From Flavobacterium aquiphilum (GTDB lineage: Bacteria > Bacteroidota > Bacteroidia > Flavobacteriales > Flavobacteriaceae): a stretch of 64,000 bases of DNA. Both the position numbers and the translations under genes were made by a program. The DNA is taken from positions 4,990,801-5,054,800 of the forward strand of contig NZ_CP114288.1 in the NCBI RefSeq assembly GCF_027111335.1. The letters are read 5' to 3'. Below, piece after piece: positions 27,233 to 33,818 of the stretch. Below the pieces are notes generated by a model that was not told the origin of the DNA, ran no database searches, and saw only the letters and a program-made list of their open reading frames with translations. Every line of letters starts with the position of its first letter. Position 1 is the stretch's first letter.

Positions 27233-27635
27233 ATAAAGCGTAAGTTCTAATAGCATCAACTATACTTTCAGTATTCCATCTAACATCAATTTTTGACCTT
27301 GTGTATACTTCTGCAGAAACTCTTTGTTGTCCCCACGGTATTACACCAATAATAGGAATTCCATAACTCTTTGCGACTTCCATTTCCCAAATCATCCAAT
27401 CACTATGTGATGCGTATATTCCTGCCAATGCCAACACAACATTCGATTGAGCTATTTTATTTCTTAAAACTGATTTGATGTAGTTTGCATTTTCAGAATT
27501 GATAGGTACGTCCCTTGTGGCTTCCGTAAACTCAACATTAAAATAGCCTCTTTCATTTAAGAGCCTTTGTAATCCAAGTAAATCGCTGTGATAAGTCCAA
27601 GAGTGGCTTATAAATATTTTATAATCTTTGGCCAT
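27231..27635 (-). CDS. TIR-like (ThsB-type) protein
   Basis: 134 residues. KDYKIFISHSWTYHSDLLGL, an Rv-type core (SENANYIKSVLRNKIAQSNV), VVLALAGIYASHSDWMIWEM with a Glu in the WEME segment, and GIPIIGVIPWGQQ match the TIR-like domain of Thoeris ThsB (DUF1863/MTH538 type). In Thoeris, ThsB senses phage and makes a cyclic-ADP-ribose-type signal from NAD. It starts 3 bases after the stop of the DRHyd/TPR gene, so the two are one transcript. No ThsA-like effector is present. Function in defence is inferred. Confidence 0.88.
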   Translation of the reverse strand: MAKDYKIFISHSWTYHSDLLGLQRLLNERGYFNVEFTEATRDVPINSENANYIKSVLRNKIAQSNVVLALAGIYASHSDWMIWEMEVAKSYGIPIIGVIPWGQQRVSAEVYTRSKIDVRWNTESIVDAIRTYAL

Positions 27636-27638
27636 AAT

Positions 27639-28871
27639 TTATTTTTTCAAATTTATAATGTGCTCTCTAGATTTTTCATATGTTTCTTTTTCCCAATTCA
27701 CATTAGTGAGTTCATAAAACTTTTGTTCATATTCTTTATGAAGAGCTTGATTGTTTAAAGCTAAATAACAATTTGACAATGTAGCATAAATCCATTTTAA
27801 ATCACTTCTTTTTAGAAAATCGTCATCATTTTCCAGTTCTTCAATTATTTCAATAATTGATTCTCTAGTTTTTTGCGCCTCCAATTTATAGTAAATTTTT
27901 TCATCTGAATTTGTTGTTGTTTCTGATTTGAAATCTAGGCATAATGCATAATTTTCTCCTGTGTAATAATATGAATTAATTGTAAAGCCCTTTTTATAAT
28001 ACTTAATTGCTCTGTCTAAGTATTCAATTGTAGCATCATTTTTCAACCATAAACGTTTGTAAATTGCACCAGTTACCCCTAGAGTTTCAGGATCATTTGT
28101 TGTTCGTCCTTCAGGCTCTAATTTGTTGATAATTGTTAAAGCATCTGTTAGGGCAATATTCTCGTCTACATTCTTATTCTTATATGTACATACTGCTAAT
28201 TGCTGAATAAAATAAGTATCATCCTGAATTTTTTCAATAGCTTTTTTCCAATATTTTGCCGCTTCTTCAAAATTACTATTTAACATTTCTAATTTAGCTT
28301 GCTCCACAAGAGCAAAAATAGTTTTCTCTTTATCGGCTAAATCTTTAATAATTTGAATATATTCTTCTTCGGGTAAAATATATGGTTTTACAGATTGTAT
28401 GTGTTGGAATAATGGACTGTCAACTTCCTTGGATTTATCTACTTCTGTAATCAGTTTTGTTAATTGTGTTCTACATCTTTCTGCTTCAGTTACTCCTATG
28501 TCTTCTCCCATATGAGAATAAGTAAAAGTTTTATTGTGATTTATGTCGAAAGGAATATTTCCGTCTTTCTCTTTCATAATTATTGTCGAAAAAGGTTTTG
28601 CAGCATGCCTAACGCCGAGTTCATAAATTGCATTTGGATTAAATGTGGTAATATCTGCAATAACTAAATCTGAGTATATTAAGAGACCATACATGCTCTT
28701 GTCGATTAATCCGGATTCTAAAACTTCATCACCTCTTACACATTCAAAGCCAGCATTTTCAACGGCAGGCTTGATTATGTTTTGGTATGTTTTATCTAAA
28801 TCAAAAGTTTTCCCTAATGTTGGGTCGGTTTTTTTTCCATATCCCATTATAACAAAGCATATTTTTTTCAT
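27639..28871 (-). CDS. Nucleoside-deoxyribosyltransferase-like domain plus TPR (DUF4071/TRAFs-binding type)
   Basis: The start at 28871 (MKKICFVIMGYGKKTDPTLG) gives 410 residues; the 14 upstream residues are not conserved in style. Residues 1-150 form a DRHyd-like (nucleoside 2-deoxyribosyltransferase) domain: CFVIMGYG, SDLVIADITTFNPNAIYELG with the candidate catalytic Glu in YELGVRHA. The rest is alpha-helical TPR-like (FEEAAKYWKKAIEKIQDDTY, EYLDRAIKYYKKGF), as in the TRAFs-binding/TPR-S domain of ASK-like and bacterial conflict proteins. It forms an operon with the TIR gene downstream. Confidence 0.82.
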   Translation of the reverse strand: MKKICFVIMGYGKKTDPTLGKTFDLDKTYQNIIKPAVENAGFECVRGDEVLESGLIDKSMYGLLIYSDLVIADITTFNPNAIYELGVRHAAKPFSTIIMKEKDGNIPFDINHNKTFTYSHMGEDIGVTEAERCRTQLTKLITEVDKSKEVDSPLFQHIQSVKPYILPEEEYIQIIKDLADKEKTIFALVEQAKLEMLNSNFEEAAKYWKKAIEKIQDDTYFIQQLAVCTYKNKNVDENIALTDALTIINKLEPEGRTTNDPETLGVTGAIYKRLWLKNDATIEYLDRAIKYYKKGFTINSYYYTGENYALCLDFKSETTTNSDEKIYYKLEAQKTRESIIEIIEELENDDDFLKRSDLKWIYATLSNCYLALNNQALHKEYEQKFYELTNVNWEKETYEKSREHIINLKK

Positions 28872-28900
28872 TGAATTGAATTTTATTAAGTATAGTTGTG

Positions 28901-28915
28901 AAGCATAACACATAA
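28901..28915. repeat. Right arm of the inverted repeat flanking the TIR operon
   Basis: aagcataacacataa is the inverse of 27218-27232 with one mismatch, 30 bases upstream of the first gene of the operon. Confidence 0.55.
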
Positions 28916-28928
28916 CGTGTTTATAACC

Positions 28929-28984
28929 GAAACAAACCTTCGTTTATACACCCAAAACCAGGTAGATTGGTGAAGGTTTGTTTC
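28929..28984. promoter_or_regulatory. Perfect 13-bp inverted repeat upstream of the TIR operon
   Basis: GAAACAAACCTTC (28929-28941) and GAAGGTTTGTTTC (28972-28984) are exact complements separated by 30 bases. The position 58-113 bases before the DRHyd gene could suit an operator; a decayed element end is the other option. It lacks a good T-run, so a terminator is less likely. Confidence 0.5.
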
Positions 28985-29203
28985 TCTTTATCGTTTTTCA
29001 AATATATTGTTTTTTTCTTACAAATCATCCGATAAACACTTGATTTATTGCAAACTTTTCGTACTTACATAAGTGTGTATTTTAGTTGTTTTGCTGTATT
29101 GCAAATTTCTATTATCAACTTCTAATCTTTGGGTTACTCCAAACGCAGCGTTTCTAGTTTGAAAAAATTCAGAATTGTAAAATTTATTATGACCGCTAAT
29201 GCC

Positions 29204-29346
29204 CTAGCCCTGATAGAAGTGGAAAGCCCGGAATATCGATGGCTTACATTTTATACTGTGGAAAAGCGACCAAAGGAAGCTCTTGCCACTGTATAAAAAT
29301 GTTGCCAGCGAGATGAGGACTTGCAACGGACAGCAGGAATAGCTCC
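29204..29346 (+). ncRNA. Structured RNA-like element (Flavo-1-like, tentative)
   Basis: It starts ctagccctgatagaagtgga, has a small AAGCC/GGCTT stem, a 12-bp stem TTTATACTGTGG/CCACTGTATAAA with one mismatch, then ttgcaacggacagcaggaat and agctcc. It shares the start and end blocks with 6660-6749 but has a longer core. It lies just upstream of the sensor kinase gene. Confidence 0.5.
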
Positions 29347-29418
29347 AAATAACGATTTTTGGAACAACACAATGCTAAGTCTAATATTTCGTTATATTTA
29401 TACCACAAATTTACTTTT

Positions 29419-30564
29419 ATGAATTTTTCCGAAAATAGCAACCCAATACGTTGGATCATTATTTTTATCTCCTTTTTGATAATTGCCATTATCCTTTGGA
29501 ATACCTATACTTTTTTCCAGATTTTCAAAAATGAAGAAAGAGTAAAAATGCATCTTTGGGCTACTGCAACAAAGACTTTAATCAATGCTCAGGAAAATAC
29601 AGAAGTCGATTTACCGCTTCAAATTTTCGACAACAACACCACTATTCCAGTGGTTTTAACCGAAAATGACAGTATTATAAATTCTAAAAATGTTGACGAG
29701 GAAATCTTAAAAAACAAAACCAAAGCTACCGAATATCTAAACGAATTAAAAAGTCAAAACGAGCCTATCAAAATTATTTATGCTCCTGGAAAATCACAAG
29801 AATTGTATTATGGTAACTCCTCATTGATTGCCAAACTGAAGTATTACCCAATCGCTTTGTCGCTTATCATTGTTTTGTGTGGTATTCTTATTTATAATTT
29901 TTACCTCAGCCATAAAATATCTACCCAAAACAAGTTATGGGCAGGAATGGCCAAAGAAACAGCCCATCAAATAGGGACTCCGCTTTCGTCTTTAATTGGT
30001 TGGCTGGAGATTTTAAAAATGGAAAATATTGATGATTCGATTACTATTGAAATCGAAAAAGACATCGAACGATTGCAAACGATTACTGATAGATTTTCTA
30101 AAATTGGCTCTGAACCCAAATTAGAATTAAGAGATGCTGTTGAAGAAACCAAACAATCTTACAACTATCTAATTTCACGTTTTTCTGATCGCATTGAATT
30201 TTCGTTTAAAGGGCCTTCAAAACCTATAAACATAATGCTAAACCCGACATTGCACAGTTGGACTATAGAAAATCTGATCAAAAATGCTATTGATGCAATG
30301 AAAGGTAGAGGAAAACTGTCTATGGACATAGAAGAAGACGCGCATCATATAAAAATTAATGTAACAGATACCGGCAGCGGTATCCCAAAAAAAGAATTCC
30401 ACCGTATTTTCGAAACTGGTTTTACCACCAAAAAAAGAGGTTGGGGTCTCGGACTTTCGTTAACCAAAAGAATTGTAGAAGAATACCACAAAGGAACCAT
30501 CAAAGTACTGCATTCTGAAATAGGAAAAGGAACTACAATGCAAATTAGTTTGAGGAAAAGCTGA
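29419..30564 (+). CDS. Sensor histidine kinase
   Basis: The start at 29419 (MNFSENSNPIRWIIIFISFL) gives 381 residues; the 20 residues upstream are unlikely. There are two membrane helices (about 11-33 and 155-178) around a 120-residue extracytoplasmic part. The H-box is MAKETAHQIGTPLSSLIGWL with the phospho-accepting His, then N-box NLIKNAIDAM, G1 DTGSGIPKKEF, F-box IFETGFTTK and G2 GWGLGLSL. No response regulator is adjacent, so the partner is elsewhere. Confidence 0.93.
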   Translation: MNFSENSNPIRWIIIFISFLIIAIILWNTYTFFQIFKNEERVKMHLWATATKTLINAQENTEVDLPLQIFDNNTTIPVVLTENDSIINSKNVDEEILKNKTKATEYLNELKSQNEPIKIIYAPGKSQELYYGNSSLIAKLKYYPIALSLIIVLCGILIYNFYLSHKISTQNKLWAGMAKETAHQIGTPLSSLIGWLEILKMENIDDSITIEIEKDIERLQTITDRFSKIGSEPKLELRDAVEETKQSYNYLISRFSDRIEFSFKGPSKPINIMLNPTLHSWTIENLIKNAIDAMKGRGKLSMDIEEDAHHIKINVTDTGSGIPKKEFHRIFETGFTTKKRGWGLGLSLTKRIVEEYHKGTIKVLHSEIGKGTTMQISLRKS

Positions 30565-30568
30565 AATT

Positions 30569-31735
30569 TTATCTAACCGGAATTCCAAACCAAGTCACCT
30601 TGGTAAACATTGTTTTTCGTGCCGATTTACTTTTGCTTAAATAATCGTTCACAAATTTCTCCTGAACTTCAATTTGTTTGAGGACATCAATGATTGCGTC
30701 TTTTAATGATCTCACATTAGCATAATTCTCGTTACTATATGAGCCAATCTTATAAATCCGATTCTGGCAATCCAGCATTTTTTGCTTTGGCGTTTCGATC
30801 ATCGATTTAATATCGTCATCGGGTAAGGTTGGTTTGAATTTATTATTTCGATAATTAATAAAATCATTAAACATCGTTATTGCCAGATTAAAATCATCAC
30901 TAATTACCCTCATTTTATCCATCGCCTCGTTGTTCTGTCTTGCGTCAACTTCGCTCTTTTTGGAAAGAACCATTTCCTTAATCAAATTATTCTTGACACC
31001 ATTTTTCTCTATTCTAACCAATGCCGTTTTCGCTTTATCCAAATCCGACATTTTATCATAACTTTCGATTTGAGCGACAAAATCAAAATTAGGTTTCGTT
31101 TTATCCAACAACGTTTTTCCGTCAATAAACTCCTGATTTGTAATTGGGTAATTTAAAAATTGCCACATATAATCAAAAGGCATATGATTAGTTATAAATT
31201 GACTTGGCGCTACCTTATAATTGAGGTTATTAAATTTTTTAAAAAACTTTCTTTGGCTTACATAACCAGCTCCCCAGGTAGGATCAAAAAGCCACCAAAC
31301 ATTATCAATTCGAGCTGCGCACCAAGCGTGTGACAATATATCGACTTTCCCGTTTTGTTTCGTATAACCACTTATAACATAGGATTTGATTCCCACTTTT
31401 GCGGCAATATCATTAAAAACCTCAGCATAATGCATACAAACTCCTTTTTTATTAAGTACCGCATTTTTTATTTTGTCCTGTGTTATTTCTTTGACATCAA
31501 TAGCACCCAAATACTCGACATCATAGCTAATATTTGAGGCCGTCCAATAAAAAGCAGCCCTTGTTTTATCATTTTCAGATTTAAAATTGGCATTGATATA
31601 TTCTGCAATTCCTTCGGTTGAAGTACTTAAATTGGAGGGAATTTTGTCCATTTTAGCATCAACCAAAGCATAAATACTTTTGGTTTGGCCAAAACCAACA
31701 ACAGTAAACATTAAAAATAAAATTATACGCTTCAT
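30569..31735 (-). CDS. Secreted transglutaminase-like protein
   Basis: 388 residues with a signal peptide (MKRIILFLMFTVVGFGQ). The catalytic triad of the transglutaminase/peptide N-glycanase fold is visible: Cys in KKGVCMHYAEVFNDIAAKVG, His in DILSHAWCAARI and Asp in WWLFDPTWGAG. Such bacterial proteins may cleave or crosslink proteins or peptides in the periplasm. The C-terminal half is helical and charged with no known domain. It is convergent with the kinase gene (4-base gap). Confidence 0.87.
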   Translation of the reverse strand: MKRIILFLMFTVVGFGQTKSIYALVDAKMDKIPSNLSTSTEGIAEYINANFKSENDKTRAAFYWTASNISYDVEYLGAIDVKEITQDKIKNAVLNKKGVCMHYAEVFNDIAAKVGIKSYVISGYTKQNGKVDILSHAWCAARIDNVWWLFDPTWGAGYVSQRKFFKKFNNLNYKVAPSQFITNHMPFDYMWQFLNYPITNQEFIDGKTLLDKTKPNFDFVAQIESYDKMSDLDKAKTALVRIEKNGVKNNLIKEMVLSKKSEVDARQNNEAMDKMRVISDDFNLAITMFNDFINYRNNKFKPTLPDDDIKSMIETPKQKMLDCQNRIYKIGSYSNENYANVRSLKDAIIDVLKQIEVQEKFVNDYLSKSKSARKTMFTKVTWFGIPVR

Positions 31736-31757
31736 AACCTTTCTTTTTCATCTATAA

Positions 31758-31792
31758 AAAAACACGAACCTTTTTAGAAGATCCGTGTTTTA
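31758..31792 (-). terminator. Terminator after HIT gene
   Basis: On the minus strand AAACACGGATC and GGTTCGTGTTT pair over 11 bp (two wobbles), followed by a T-run. It lies between the HIT stop codon and the transglutaminase start. Confidence 0.8.
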
Positions 31793-31808
31793 TCACTTTA
31801 TATTTCAT

Positions 31809-32198
31809 TTACAAATTTGCCTGAATATCTTTCGCTAAAGATTCGAATTCTTCTTTGGTCAAACTCACTTTGTGCCGGAATGACATTTCGCCCATTTCAT
31901 TCAAAGGAATCAAATGAACGTGTGCATGAGGCACTTCAAGTCCAATCACGGCGACTCCTACTCTATTGCAAGGCACCGTTTTTTCTAATGCAATTGCCAC
32001 TTTCTTCGAGAAAACCATCAATCCCAGATACAAATCATCTTCTATATCAAAAAACTTGTCTACTTCTTTCTTAGGAATACAAAGTGTATGCCCTTTTGCA
32101 TTCGGGTTTATATCAAGAAAAGCCAAGAAGTTCTTGTCCTCTGCTACTTTGTAGCAAGGAATTTCTCCGTCAATAATTTTTTTGAAAATAGTACTCAT
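31809..32198 (-). CDS. HIT-family nucleotide hydrolase
   Basis: 129 residues. The histidine triad HAHVHLIPL is near the C-terminus, and SRIF-like start ends in IFKKIIDGEIPCYKVAEDKN, typical of bacterial HINT/Hit proteins. It hydrolyses AMP-linked or adenylated compounds. It lies downstream of greA on the same strand, 71 bases apart. Confidence 0.94.
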   Translation of the reverse strand: MSTIFKKIIDGEIPCYKVAEDKNFLAFLDINPNAKGHTLCIPKKEVDKFFDIEDDLYLGLMVFSKKVAIALEKTVPCNRVGVAVIGLEVPHAHVHLIPLNEMGEMSFRHKVSLTKEEFESLAKDIQANL

Positions 32199-32269
32199 TT
32201 TGAAATTAGATATTAGAAGTTAGAAAAAAGAAAATAGAACTTTCTGATTACTGAAAACTGATCACTAAA

Positions 32270-32746
32270 CTACTCTCTGGTAATTTCTAGAATTTCAAAT
32301 TTGAGGACACCGTTAGGAACAGTAATTTCAGCAACTTCACCAACTTTTTTACCCAACAAACCTCTCCCTATAGGTGACGTAACCGAGATTTTACCGGTTT
32401 TCAAATCGGCTTCACTTTCTGCAACCAATGTGTATTTCATTTCCATACCGTTCGTTTGGTTTTTGATTTTCACATTAGACAAAACCAAAACCTTAGACAA
32501 GTCCAAATTAGACTCGTCTATCAATCTTGCATTAGCATGAATTTCTTCCAATTTGGCAATTCTCATTTCAAGCATTCCTTGAGCTTCTTTGGCTGCATCA
32601 TATTCTGCATTTTCAGATAAATCCCCTTTATCCCTTGCTTCTGCAATGGCTTGAGATGCTTTAGGCCTTTCAATACTTTTTAATTGATCTAATTCTTCTC
32701 TTAATTTTTTTAATCCTTCGGCTGTGTAATACGATACTGCGCTCAT
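32270..32746 (-). CDS. greA: Transcription elongation factor GreA
   Basis: The start at 32746 (MSAVSYYTAEGLKKLREELD) gives 158 residues; the upstream 19 residues come from a hairpin leader. Coiled-coil tip DKGDLSENAEYDAAKE carries the catalytic acidic residues that stimulate RNA polymerase to cleave backtracked RNA. The C-terminal FKBP-like domain ends GVLKFEILEITRE. HIT follows. Confidence 0.97.
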   Translation of the reverse strand: MSAVSYYTAEGLKKLREELDQLKSIERPKASQAIAEARDKGDLSENAEYDAAKEAQGMLEMRIAKLEEIHANARLIDESNLDLSKVLVLSNVKIKNQTNGMEMKYTLVAESEADLKTGKISVTSPIGRGLLGKKVGEVAEITVPNGVLKFEILEITRE

Positions 32747-32773
32747 AATTTCATCATTTATATAAAATAGAAA

Positions 32774-32795
32774 AAATCCCATCAGGACGGGATTT
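32774..32795 (-). terminator. Leader terminator/attenuator of greA
   Basis: On the minus strand AAATCCC-gtcctgat-GGGATTT is followed by a T-rich run and lies 28-49 bases before the greA start. That would end or attenuate transcription in the greA leader. As the upstream gene is divergent, this is not the end of another gene. Confidence 0.6.
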
Positions 32796-33003
32796 CTTTC
32801 CACAAAGATACTATATTTTTGTTTCTAGTCTACAATTATATGTTAATCGTAACGTTTTCAAAGTTAAATAATTTAAATTTGTTTCGCTAATACTTTATAC
32901 TTAATTTCTAATAATGAAATGAGCATGATCAAATCTTGATATAAAACCCCAATTTTGATATGCGAATTCCATATTACCAAAAAAAAGCAAATATTATCTT
33001 TAT

Positions 33004-33420
33004 ATGAAAAAATTCATCCTTATAATTGTGACATCCTTGTTTTTTATGGGATGCAGTGATAACGAAAATTCCAATAAAAACCCTTATCTGCCCAATTACA
33101 GTTTTTCGGTAGACCTCAACCTGAATCTGCCTACATATTCTCCTCTAAAATATGCCAGTAATGCCGTCTATTATTCAGGAGTTGGCGTAAGTGGTATTAT
33201 CGTTTTCAATACAGGAAGTGGTTACAATGCATTTGATGCAGCCTGTCCTAACCAAGAAGCCGGAAGCTGTACAGCAATGACCATCAAAGGAGTCAATGCT
33301 CTTTGTTCTTGTGACAGCAAAGAATACAGTTTATTCACCGGTCAGGGAAATATGCCTTATCCTTTAAAAGCATATCGTGTTCAGGTAATAAATGAAACCC
33401 TTATTAGAATTAGCAACTAA
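33004..33420 (+). CDS. Rieske-like lipoprotein lacking the His ligands
   Basis: 138 residues. A lipoprotein signal with the lipobox FFMGCS. The region VFNTGSGYNAFDAACPNQEA ... ALCSCDSKEYSLFTGQG follows the Rieske box layout (first box C-P, second box C-x-C near F-x-x-G), but the histidines that bind the [2Fe-2S] cluster are absent (N and D in their places). So a redox centre is doubtful. It is a known Bacteroidota type of exported protein of unknown role. Confidence 0.7.
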   Translation: MKKFILIIVTSLFFMGCSDNENSNKNPYLPNYSFSVDLNLNLPTYSPLKYASNAVYYSGVGVSGIIVFNTGSGYNAFDAACPNQEAGSCTAMTIKGVNALCSCDSKEYSLFTGQGNMPYPLKAYRVQVINETLIRISN

Positions 33421-33493
33421 CAATGCCAAAAGTCAATTGCAATAGCAATATCAAAAATCAATTTCAAAAACTCTAAATTCTAAAATATAACTT

Positions 33494-33653
33494 GGGCGTG
33501 CCACCATAAAGAAAAGGAGCCAAATCATCATAATGGTGATTCGGCCCCTTTCCTTTTTGCTGTCGGGCTATACGCGTTACAAGGTAACTTGCTTCAAATG
33601 AAATTCACTGAACACCTATGAAATTAAATGTATCGTGAAGTAATCCCTCACGC
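33494..33653 (+). repeat. Structured intergenic repeat (copy 2)
   Basis: gggcgtgccacc, a hairpin AAGAAAAGGaGCC/GGCCCCTTTCCTTTT, gtcgggctatacgcgttac, ggtaact and atccctcacgc appear in the same order as at 17234-17351, with about 45 extra bases before the last block. It accounts for most of the 400-base gap to the TonB receptor; no gene is visible in it. Confidence 0.65.
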
Positions 33654-33818
33654 AAAAACGAGAACATTTTATACCAAAAGGGACTATCCAAAAATCTTGA
33701 ACAGCACTTTTTATATGTTATATTTATTGTTTTTTATTGGTCAATATATAATTCGCATATCAACATTGGTATTTTCGACTAATTTCCGGTCATTCTCATT
33801 TCAGATACTTTTTCTAAA

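Noticed and set aside
28929..28984. Terminator of a gene upstream of the TIR operon
   Set aside because: The arms are perfect but far apart (30 bases), no T-run follows on either strand, and no gene ends nearby.
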